Below are positions 40,063-47,042 of a DNA stretch of 64,000 bases, one piece after another. The notes under the pieces were generated by a model. It was not told the origin of the DNA and did no database searches. It was given only the letters and a program-made list of their open reading frames with translations. This DNA is from Trebonia sp963843745 (GTDB lineage Bacteria; Actinomycetota; Actinomycetes; Streptosporangiales; Streptosporangiaceae): the NCBI GenBank assembly GCA_963843745.1, contig CAWJLP010000012.1, positions 248,001 through 312,000 on the forward strand, in the 5' to 3' direction. Numbering within the stretch: position 1 is the stretch's first letter; the number at the start of each line of letters is the position of its first letter. The translations under genes were made by a program, and so were the position numbers.

Positions 40063-40874
40063 ATGCCCAGCGCGGTCGTCGCGGTGGCACCAGCGTCCAC
40101 CGGAAGATCGACGCCGCTAATCCACCGGCTTTCATCGGATGCGAGAAACACGGCCGGCCACGCGATGTCCCACGCGACTCCCTCAGTGCCGAGCAGGCTG
40201 GCCAGGCGACGGCGCTCGCGCCCAGCCTCATCGGTTGTGCCCATAGGCGTGTGTGCGTGACCAACCACGATGCAGTTGGCCCTGATGTGGTCCCGGCCGT
40301 GAATGAGGGCCCAGTCACGCGCCAGCGCCTGAATCGCCGCCTTCGACGCCGCATAAGCCCCTGCACCCAGTGCGCGCGTGGCCGCGACGGACGATACGTT
40401 GATGATGGATCCCCCGCCAGCGCGTTTGAGGTGGGGGATCGCATGCCGGGCGGTGAGTATCGCTGCCCGGACGTTCACCGCCATGACGCGCTCCCAGATC
40501 TCAAGATCCACGGTCGTGGGACTTCCTCCGCCACCGGACAAAGCAACGTTGTTAACCACGGTGTCGAGGCCGCCCAGTGCCCGGGCAGCTTCTCCGACAC
40601 ATCGCGCATTGTCAGCTTCGCTCGATAGGTCACCGACCACCACGACACCCTCACCACCAGCATCGCTGATCAGACTGACGGTCGCCGCCGCCCGTTCGGC
40701 TGATACGTCGGCTACCGCGACTCTGGCGCCCTGGCTCGCGAAGAGAACGGCGATCGCCTCACCGATGCCGAGCAGGTCACCACCCGGCGAGGTGCCAGCA
40801 CCAGTCACAAACGCCCGCTTGCCCGTAAGGCGGTGTCCCGGATCAACGCCCCGCCACCACGGTTGATCATTCAT
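39975..40874 (-). CDS. SDR-family NAD(P)-dependent oxidoreductase
   Basis: About 299 residues. RAFVTGAGTSPGGDLLGIGE with an insertion in the glycine motif, VVNNVALSG and NVSSVAATRALGAGAYAASKAA (Ser, Tyr, Lys) are present. Normal members would end near DAGATATTALGIHML; the frame continues about 30 residues into the antisense of the neighbouring SDR, suggesting a lost stop. ATG 40874 has no ribosome binding site but lies exactly 6 nt from a TATATT -10-like element, so the mRNA is probably leaderless. Confidence 0.85.
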   Translation of the reverse strand: MNDQPWWRGVDPGHRLTGKRAFVTGAGTSPGGDLLGIGEAIAVLFASQGARVAVADVSAERAAATVSLISDAGGEGVVVVGDLSSEADNARCVGEAARALGGLDTVVNNVALSGGGGSPTTVDLEIWERVMAVNVRAAILTARHAIPHLKRAGGGSIINVSSVAATRALGAGAYAASKAAIQALARDWALIHGRDHIRANCIVVGHAHTPMGTTDEAGRERRRLASLLGTEGVAWDIAWPAVFLASDESRWISGVDLPVDAGATATTALGIHMLNRSGRTEGELGPSIPPSTSSTSPVT

Positions 40875-40894
40875 CTGGATAATATAACTCAATG
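40872..40894. promoter_or_regulatory. Divergent leaderless promoter with overlapping -10 elements
   Basis: Start codons at 40874 (minus) and 40892 (plus) are separated by 17 nt. On the plus strand TAATAT (40880-40885) is followed by 6 nt and ATG. On the minus strand TATATT (40886-40881) is followed by 6 nt and ATG. Neither gene has a ribosome binding site. The spacing is what leaderless actinobacterial promoters show when transcription starts at the A of ATG. Confidence 0.6.
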
Positions 40895-41038
40895 CTAAAT
40901 GACGCGATCGTCGCGGCCATCGATCAAGACGCCTACCAGGCGCATGAGGACAATCCTGAGGTCCTGGCGGTCGCCGGCACCCTGCGGGGACTCCTGGCCG
41001 GGGTGGATGTCACGGTCGGCATCCTGGATGTGCCGTGA
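40892..41038 (+). CDS. Small acidic hypothetical protein (48 aa), coupled to crotonase
   Basis: The frame encodes MLNDAIVAAIDQDAYQAHED, then NPEVLAVAGTLRGLLAGVDV and a TVGILDVP end. It is acidic, likely helical, and shows the third-position G/C bias of real genes. Its TGA (41036-41038) overlaps the GTG start of the crotonase (41035). No ribosome binding site precedes ATG 40892, consistent with a leaderless start. Function unknown; it may be a leader peptide or a remnant N-terminus. Confidence 0.55.
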   Translation: MLNDAIVAAIDQDAYQAHEDNPEVLAVAGTLRGLLAGVDVTVGILDVP

Positions 41039-41874
41039 CTGTCCGGCCGCCCGAGCTCGAAACGATCGAGGTCCTCCTCGACGGGGGTGTCGCCACGGTC
41101 TTGCTCAACCGCCCGCGGGAGCGCAACGCGTGGACGCTTCAGATGAGCGAGGACATGAGCGCCGCCCTCGCCTGGTGCGACCGCACGGACGCGGTGGGCG
41201 GCGTCGTCGTCAGCGGCAACGGCCCGTACTTCTGCGTGGGCGCGGATCTGTCCGGGCGCGACATCCTCCGCCCGGGCGGTGAACAGGATCGCGAACCGCC
41301 CGCGCCGCGCCAGCTCCTGTGGCCCTCGGCGGTCCGCAAGCCGGTCGTGGCCGCGTTGCACGGTCACGCCGTCGGGATAGGCATGACGTTCTCGCTGCAC
41401 TGCGACCTGCGCTTTGTCGCCGAGGACGCGAAGGTAGGGCTGCCGTTCGTCCGGCGTGGCGTGATTCCCGAGGCCAACGCCAACTGGCTGCTGCCGCGGA
41501 TTGTCGGGCTCCCGGCGGCGCTTGATCTCGTTCTCACCGGCCGTACCCTGCTGGGACGTGAGGCCGTCGAGCTGGGGCTCTGTCACCAGGCGCTGCCTGC
41601 CGGTGAGGTCCTCGACGCCGCGACGCGCTGGGTGGCGCAGGTTGCCGCCGACGGCGCACCGCTTGCGCTGGGCCTGGCCAAGCGGCTGCTGTGGGACAGC
41701 CAGGTGTCCGGGCCGTACGAGGCATGGGAAAGGGAGCGTGCGGCATTCGAAGCGTGCGCCGGCAGTGCCGACGCGGCCGAGGGTGTCGCCGCCTTCCTCG
41801 AACGGCGGCCTGCCAGGTGGCAGGAGCAGGTCAGCGCGGCCTGGCCGCGGGTACCTGATACTGGCCAGGACTAG
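41035..41874 (+). CDS. Enoyl-CoA hydratase/isomerase family protein
   Basis: 279 residues. FCVGADLSG, GHAVGIGMTFSLHCDLRFV and VGLPFVRRGVIPEANANWLL are crotonase features. The first classical Glu is Phe here, but a Glu appears ten residues later in IPEANANW, as in a distinct branch of the family. Translation is coupled to the 48-residue frame upstream. Confidence 0.88.
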   Translation: MTVRPPELETIEVLLDGGVATVLLNRPRERNAWTLQMSEDMSAALAWCDRTDAVGGVVVSGNGPYFCVGADLSGRDILRPGGEQDREPPAPRQLLWPSAVRKPVVAALHGHAVGIGMTFSLHCDLRFVAEDAKVGLPFVRRGVIPEANANWLLPRIVGLPAALDLVLTGRTLLGREAVELGLCHQALPAGEVLDAATRWVAQVAADGAPLALGLAKRLLWDSQVSGPYEAWERERAAFEACAGSADAAEGVAAFLERRPARWQEQVSAAWPRVPDTGQD

Positions 41875-41878
41875 CCCG

Positions 41879-42955
41879 CTAGTCGATCAGCGCGACCTGC
41901 ACATCACGGTGGCCGGTAAAGGGAAGGCGGCCATGGCCGGTGTAGATGTTGTCAATCAGCAGCATCTCGCCGGCCTGCCAGCCCGGCGCGACCGTCGCCG
42001 CGGCGAGGCCGTCGGCCACCCGCTGGTGGTCCGCCATGTCGATGCCGGTTCCGTCTCCGTACGTGACGTGATATGGACGGGTGCGTCCGGCCCGGTCGTA
42101 AACGTCCAGGTAGGTCTCATATGCCTCGTCGCCCAGCCACCGCGGATCGACGATCTGCGTCAGGATGTGGTTGAAGTACACGCGCTCGGACGTGAGCGGG
42201 TGCTCGGCGAACGCGGGCCGTGACAGGTGGGTGGTGAAGCTGCCGTCGGGCTCCCATTCCCAGCTCATGCCGAGGCGCTCGCACGCGGTCTCGATCTCGT
42301 GCCGGCTGGTCGTGCCGAATCCCTGGCGCAGGTCGGCGTGATAGGGGAGCGGCTTGCCATCGCTGGGGTGCGGCACGCCGGGAACCCGGAAGCTGCGGTG
42401 GTAGGTCACTCCCTTCTCCGCGAGGTCCGTGAGGAACCGTCCGGGCAGCCCGGCCGTGAAGTGCCGGAAGTCCCCGACGGTGGTGGCGCCGCCGGTGTCC
42501 GGCGCTGAGTTACAGAAGAACGCCAGCTTGACCGGGTAGTCCTTGAGATAGGCCATCTCCTGGTGCAGCAGTATGGTCACCTGCTGCGGCACCTGGGTGG
42601 CCTCGTAGACGGCTCCCTTGATCGCCGCGCGCGGGGTCGCGCCGCCCACGTAGCCGGCGGCGTGCGGCCGGTAGTGCGAGATGAGCCGCGTGAACGCGTC
42701 CGTGTCGCGGACCGGGAAGCCGCGCAGCAGCAGCGCCCCGTGCCTGACCAGCAGCCAGTCGATCACCGCCGCCCGGTCGGCGAACCACTGGCTCGCCGCC
42801 TCGATGCTCTGAGCTAGCTCGCCGCCCCGGGGGCGCAGCACGAGCGGCGGACGTCCCGGGTACGGCACCTCGGCCGCTACGTCCGGTCCGAGCTCTTCGA
42901 CCAGCGGATCCGGGGCCGTCCCGATGGGTTCGCCGGCTGCTGCTGAGTGGTCCAT
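41879..42955 (-). CDS. TauD/TfdA-family Fe(II)/2-oxoglutarate dioxygenase
   Basis: About 358 residues. LLHQEMAYLKDYP supplies the H-x-E iron ligands (near residue 131) and DNIYTGHGRLPFTGHRDVQV the distal His and 2-oxoglutarate-binding Arg. GALLLRGFPV is a conserved N-terminal motif. Related enzymes hydroxylate or cleave small substrates. ATG 42955 has an AGGA-like site; ATG 42979 in the same frame has none and abuts an AT island. Convergent with the crotonase (4-nt gap). Confidence 0.88.
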   Translation of the reverse strand: MDHSAAAGEPIGTAPDPLVEELGPDVAAEVPYPGRPPLVLRPRGGELAQSIEAASQWFADRAAVIDWLLVRHGALLLRGFPVRDTDAFTRLISHYRPHAAGYVGGATPRAAIKGAVYEATQVPQQVTILLHQEMAYLKDYPVKLAFFCNSAPDTGGATTVGDFRHFTAGLPGRFLTDLAEKGVTYHRSFRVPGVPHPSDGKPLPYHADLRQGFGTTSRHEIETACERLGMSWEWEPDGSFTTHLSRPAFAEHPLTSERVYFNHILTQIVDPRWLGDEAYETYLDVYDRAGRTRPYHVTYGDGTGIDMADHQRVADGLAAATVAPGWQAGEMLLIDNIYTGHGRLPFTGHRDVQVALID

Positions 42956-42971
42956 GGCCGTCCTGCCTGCA

Positions 42972-43005
42972 TTGACCATTCATTTAACTATTGATACCTT
43001 TATAG
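42972..43005 (+). promoter_or_regulatory. Promoter island upstream of the aldolase gene
   Basis: TTGACC (42972-42977), a 17-nt spacer and TACCTT (42995-43000) form a plausible promoter. It contains TAACTA (42985-42990) and the 13-mer GATACCTTTATAG (42993-43005) shared with 23067-23079. It also serves as the upstream region of the divergent dioxygenase gene. Confidence 0.45.
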
Positions 43006-43041
43006 CTGATTATCAGGCCCTTGGCCAGCAGGGAGGCGAGG

Positions 43042-43815
43042 ATGCAGCAGACCTCGACGGCCATGGCGGCCACGGCGGCCCTGGCGGGCGATGCCATCGA
43101 GCGGGAACGCCGTTACCGCAAGGAGCGCCTGGCTGCCGCCTTCCGCCTGCTCGCCCGCTTCGACACCGCTGACGGTGCCGCCGGTCACATCACTGTTCGC
43201 GATCCGGAGTACGACTCGTGCTTCTGGGTTAACCCGGTCAGGAAGCACTTCAGCAAGATTCGTGTTTCTGATCTGCTGCTCATCGACGATTCCGCGCGGG
43301 TGCTTGCCGGAGATGGAGTGCTCAACCGGGCGGCTTTCGCGATCCACTCACGGATCCACAAGGCTCGCCCGGACGTCCTGGCCGCGGCGCACGCGCATTC
43401 GCTGTACGGAAAGGCATGGTCGGCACTCGCCCGCCACCTCGATCCGCTTACCCAGGACGCCTGTGCCTTCTATGACGATCACGCGGTGTTCAGCGACTAC
43501 GCCGGAGTCGTGTTCGACGAGGCCGAGGGTGACCGGATCGCCGAGGCGCTTGGCGGCAGGAAGGCCTGCATCCTGCGTAACCATGGCCTGCTCACCGTCG
43601 GGGGGTCTGTGGAGGAAGCGGCCTGGTGGTACCTGGCCATGGACCGGGCGTGCGGAGTGCAGCTGCTCGCTGAGGCCGCGGGAACGCCGCAGCTCATCGA
43701 ACCGGCCAGCGCGGCGCTGACGGCGAGCCAGGTCGGGACTCCGGAGGTAGCCAAGATCAACTTCGATTGCCTCTGGGACGTACTTCTTGACGAGGAGCCC
43801 GACTTCCTCGATTGA
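43042..43815 (+). CDS. Class II aldolase/adducin-family protein
   Basis: 257 residues. AAGHITVRDPEYDSCFWVNP, AAAHAHSLYGKAW (H-x-H zinc ligands near 116) and CILRNHGLLTVGGSVEEAAW (third His) match class II aldolases. Such enzymes do retro-aldol cleavage or decarboxylation. GGGAGG lies 5 nt before the ATG. Followed by the cupin after 34 nt. Confidence 0.9.
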   Translation: MQQTSTAMAATAALAGDAIERERRYRKERLAAAFRLLARFDTADGAAGHITVRDPEYDSCFWVNPVRKHFSKIRVSDLLLIDDSARVLAGDGVLNRAAFAIHSRIHKARPDVLAAAHAHSLYGKAWSALARHLDPLTQDACAFYDDHAVFSDYAGVVFDEAEGDRIAEALGGRKACILRNHGLLTVGGSVEEAAWWYLAMDRACGVQLLAEAAGTPQLIEPASAALTASQVGTPEVAKINFDCLWDVLLDEEPDFLD

Positions 43816-43849
43816 TCAGCATCAGTAACCCGACATGGAGGAGCACGCG

Positions 43850-44314
43850 ATGGAGCGAACCGGGCGAGGACGATACGAGACCAGCCTCGACGATCCCGAG
43901 TTCACGGTCATGAACGACGGGACGCGATTCGCGGGTTTCTTCCTCGGTGACGGCGAGGACGAGCCCGCGGTGTTCCCCATGGAGGTGACGGCTAACTACC
44001 GGTTCCCCGTCCACTACCACAAGACCCACTACATGTCGATCATCCTGCGCGGCTCGCTGCGGGTGGGTAAGAAGTGGTACCACCCGGGCGATATCCGGCT
44101 GCAGGAGAAAGGATCGGTCTACGGTCCGGAGGAGGCGGGTCCCGAAGGCTGCTACATGCTGAACATCTTCGCCGACCGCCGCGGTTACTTCCCGACGCTG
44201 CTGGACCAGCCCTCGCAGGAATACGCGGCGGTCGAGCCGCACATCATGCTCAGCAAGGTGTGGAACGCGCTGGCCGAGGCCGCCGATGCCACGCCCGCGC
44301 CAGCCGAGATCTAA
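43850..44314 (+). CDS. Cupin-domain protein
   Basis: 154 residues. FPVHYHKTHYMSIILRGSLRVG with YHPGDIRLQEKGSVYGPEEAG is a cupin core; the histidines in HYHKTH could bind a metal. ATG 43850 is preceded by GGAGGAG. It probably acts with the upstream aldolase as a small dioxygenase, isomerase or sensor; none can be chosen from sequence. Confidence 0.82.
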   Translation: MERTGRGRYETSLDDPEFTVMNDGTRFAGFFLGDGEDEPAVFPMEVTANYRFPVHYHKTHYMSIILRGSLRVGKKWYHPGDIRLQEKGSVYGPEEAGPEGCYMLNIFADRRGYFPTLLDQPSQEYAAVEPHIMLSKVWNALAEAADATPAPAEI

Positions 44315-44329
44315 GGCACTCGAGCTCTA

Positions 44330-44609
44330 ACGCACTGAGGACCTGCTGCACGAGGCGGCGCTGCACCTGGCCGGTGGCCGCCGTTCTCGGCAGCGACTTG
44401 ACCGTGACGACGCGCCGCGGGTGCTTGAACGGCGCGAGCCGCGACGCCGCATGCCGGCGCAGGTCGTCCAGGCTCGGCGCCGGAACCTGCTCCTTCATGA
44501 CGACCACAGCGCAGATCGTCTCCCCCCAGTCCGCATCAGGGATTCCGATCGCCGCCACCTCGCTGACTGCGTCGAAACGGGCAGGTGGTCGTGACCACGC
44601 TGGTCGCAC
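44330..44609 (-). pseudogene. C-terminal fragment of an AMP-binding acyl-CoA ligase
   Basis: FDAVSEVAAIGIPDADWGET followed by ICAVVVMKEQVPAPSLDDLR and PFKHPRRVVTVKSLPRTAAT is the C-terminal subdomain of an ANL ligase. The entire ATP-binding N-terminal domain is missing, so it is a relic. On the plus strand, 44581-44682 also has a coding-like end (TLVARGVISADGSPAAPGDV and a TGA) that I cannot assign. The 526-nt gap between cupin and livF holds only these relics and the livF promoter. Confidence 0.7.
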
Positions 44610-44697
44610 GGGGCGTGATCAGCGCGGACGGCTCGCCGGCCGCCCCGGGCGATGTCTTCTCACGGGCTGTGGGAAGCTGATGAAGATTGCAATTAAT

Positions 44698-44733
44698 TAA
44701 ATAGTTGACCTCTTCCACTCTTTGATATACGGT
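44698..44733 (+). promoter_or_regulatory. Promoter of the ABC transporter/carboxylase operon
   Basis: TAAATAGTTGACC (44698-44710) holds a TTGACC -35, a 17-nt spacer and TACGGT (44728-44733). The same layout (TTGACT, 17 nt, TAAGAT) precedes the broken livF copy at 62995-63023. About 110 nt of leader separate it from the GTG of livF. Confidence 0.5.
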
Positions 44734-44840
44734 GCCCGTATCCGGAGATCGGTAGCGACGGCGGTTCAGCATCGTGCTTCGTGGGTGCGGATCAGACCGG
44801 ACGGCGGAACAGTCGGACGACGAGCAGCCAAGGAGTCGTG

Positions 44841-45563
44841 GTGGAGTCGACCTTGCTTCGGGCTGAACAACTCAAGGCGGGCTACGGATCGATCACCGTC
44901 GTCCACGGGATCGACCTCGAGGTCATGCCGGGCGAGGTGGTCGCCTTGCTAGGCGCCAACGGGGCGGGCAAGACCACCACCTTGCTGACGCTCGCCGGGG
45001 ACATACCCGCCCTCGGCGGCAACGTCGTCATCGACGGCAAACCCAGCCGGGCCCCGCTGCACAGGCGGGCTCGCAACGGTCTCGGCTTCGTGACAGAAGA
45101 GAGGTCCGTGTTCATGGGCCTCACCACCGAAGAGAACCTCAAGATCGGCAGGGGCGACATCGACTTCGCCATCGAGCTGTTCCCGGAGCTCCGGACCCGC
45201 TGGAAGGTGAAGGCCGGCCTGCTGTCCGGCGGTGAGCAGCAGATGCTGACCCTCGCGCGGGCCATCAGCAGGCGGCCAAGGCTCCTGCTCGCTGACGAGC
45301 TTTCCCTCGGCCTCGCTCCCCTGGCGGTGGATCGCCTGCTACGGGCGGTGCGCCAGGCGGCCGACGCCGGACTCGGGGTTCTGCTCGTGGAGCAGCACGT
45401 CCGGAAGGTCCTCGGATTCGCCGACCGCGGATACGTGATCCGCCGCGGCCGGGTGGTGATCCAGGGCGCCGCCGCTGATCTCAAGGCGCGTCTTCACGAA
45501 ATCGAGAGCACTTATCTTTCGGCCGGCGGTCCGGCAGAAGGGGCCGAGGACGTCGACGAATAG
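44841..45563 (+). CDS. livF: Branched-chain amino-acid-type ABC transporter ATPase (LivF)
   Basis: 240 residues. Walker A GANGAGKTTT near residue 40, signature LSGGEQQML near 128, Walker B LLLADELSLGLAP near 148. It is the LivF-type ATPase of HAAT importers. GTG 44841 has AAGGAG at 5 nt. The receptor gene follows after 93 nt. A decayed near-copy lies at 62560-62945. Confidence 0.93.
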   Translation: MESTLLRAEQLKAGYGSITVVHGIDLEVMPGEVVALLGANGAGKTTTLLTLAGDIPALGGNVVIDGKPSRAPLHRRARNGLGFVTEERSVFMGLTTEENLKIGRGDIDFAIELFPELRTRWKVKAGLLSGGEQQMLTLARAISRRPRLLLADELSLGLAPLAVDRLLRAVRQAADAGLGVLLVEQHVRKVLGFADRGYVIRRGRVVIQGAAADLKARLHEIESTYLSAGGPAEGAEDVDE

Positions 45564-45656
45564 CGCCGGCACACCCCAAGCCGGACCACATCGACTCTCG
45601 GACTGACCCCGCTATCCACGAAACTTCCAATACCTCCCGAAAACCGGAGCGGCCTC

Positions 45657-46949
45657 ATGAACAGACAGAAGCGTCAGAAACTCGCAGCCGGGGCCGCGGT
45701 GTGCGCGCTCGCCATTGTCGCCACGGCATGCAGCTCTTCCAGCAGCAGCACCGGGTCGACTGCGGGGTCCAACTCCAGCGCGGCCAACACCGGGTCCGCG
45801 CCGAGCGGAAGCGCGATCAACATCGGTGTGATCGAGCCGACCAACACCTCGATTTACAACGCGGGTGACGAGGTGGCGGCGGTCCGTGCCGCCGCCGCGG
45901 GGATCAACGCCCAGGGGGGGATCAACGGCCACAAGGTGGCGGTCGACTACTGCAACAGCCAGGATGACCCGAATGCGACCGCCGCGTGCGTCCGCCAGAT
46001 GATCTCGGACAAGGTCGTCGAGCTCGCGGCGGGAATCGACATCCTCGGCCCTAGCATGGTCCAGTCCCTGTCAACGGCGGGCATTCCGGTGGTGGACGAG
46101 GACGCCCTGTCGCTGGGCGAGATGACCGCCACCACGGCGTTCCCGCTCACTGGTGGCATTCCGGCGGCCGAGGCCGTCGAGACGTATGTCGCCGCTCAGA
46201 AGGGCTTCAAGAAGATCCTCTTGGTCGCCAACTCCGGCAATCCGTTCGAGACCACTTTCGAGAGCGCGGTCTCCTCGACGGCGAAGAAGAACGGCGTCGC
46301 GTACGCGGGCGTCGTCGACTTCCCCGTCGCGGGCGTCTCGGACTTCAGTCCTTACGCCGCCAAGATCGTCAACTCGGGCGCCAGCATCGTCTCTATTCCG
46401 CTGAGCATCAACCAGGCGATACCGTTGATCCAGGCCGTGCGCGCTCTTGGGTCAAAGGTGCAGTTCATCATCAACTCCGGAGCTTTCACCAACGCGGATA
46501 TCACCAAGAACGCTGCCTTGGTCAGTGGTCTCTACATCGTCAACGATGTGCCTCCTGTCAACACGTCCACCGAGAGCCAGTTCCCTATCATCAAGACCTT
46601 CGTCTCGCAGATGAACGCGGAAGCGGCGATGGGTGACAGCGACGCCAACATCAACGACGTACGGTCCTTCGCCTTGCGGGTCTGGGACGTCCTGCAGGCC
46701 CAGTTCCAGATCATGAAGGGCATGAAGGGCCCGATTACGGCCTCGTCTTACCTCGCCGCCCTCAACTCGGCACAAGGCGTGAGCCTTAACGGGATCCTTC
46801 CCGACTGGACTCCGTCGACGCATATCTCGATCACCGGCCTCGGCGCGACCCATTACTCCGAGGCCAACTACTGGCTGCTAAAGGTCGAAGGCGGTCAGCA
46901 GACGCTGCAGTCGAGCCAGCCGATCAACGCCGTCTCGGTCGAGGGGTAG
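45657..46949 (+). CDS. livK: HAAT-family substrate-binding lipoprotein (LivK-like)
   Basis: 430 residues. A short basic N-terminus and hydrophobic stretch end in VATAC, a lipobox with Cys about residue 25, followed by a Ser/Thr-rich linker. The mature part (INIGVIEPTNTSIYNAGDEV...) is a periplasmic-binding-protein type I fold as in LivK. Tethered outside the membrane, it hands substrate to the permease. Closely similar to the 61201-62499 protein (most residues identical), so the two receptors probably bind related ligands. Confidence 0.92.
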   Translation: MNRQKRQKLAAGAAVCALAIVATACSSSSSSTGSTAGSNSSAANTGSAPSGSAINIGVIEPTNTSIYNAGDEVAAVRAAAAGINAQGGINGHKVAVDYCNSQDDPNATAACVRQMISDKVVELAAGIDILGPSMVQSLSTAGIPVVDEDALSLGEMTATTAFPLTGGIPAAEAVETYVAAQKGFKKILLVANSGNPFETTFESAVSSTAKKNGVAYAGVVDFPVAGVSDFSPYAAKIVNSGASIVSIPLSINQAIPLIQAVRALGSKVQFIINSGAFTNADITKNAALVSGLYIVNDVPPVNTSTESQFPIIKTFVSQMNAEAAMGDSDANINDVRSFALRVWDVLQAQFQIMKGMKGPITASSYLAALNSAQGVSLNGILPDWTPSTHISITGLGATHYSEANYWLLKVEGGQQTLQSSQPINAVSVEG

Positions 46950-46971
46950 CGGCTACGTCCATAGGACCGTT

Positions 46972-47002
46972 CGCCTCCGGACGCATACCCGGTCCGGAGG
47001 CG
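46972..47002 (+). terminator. Intercistronic hairpin after the receptor gene
   Basis: CGCCTCCGGAC (46972-46982), a 9-nt loop and GTCCGGAGGCG (46992-47002) form a perfect 11-bp stem. There is no T-run, so it is more likely an mRNA stabiliser or partial attenuator that lets the receptor be made in excess of the permease. Confidence 0.6.
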
Positions 47003-47042
47003 GAAACCCCGGTAGTGCTCATCGGAGAGGAGCGCCGATCGC

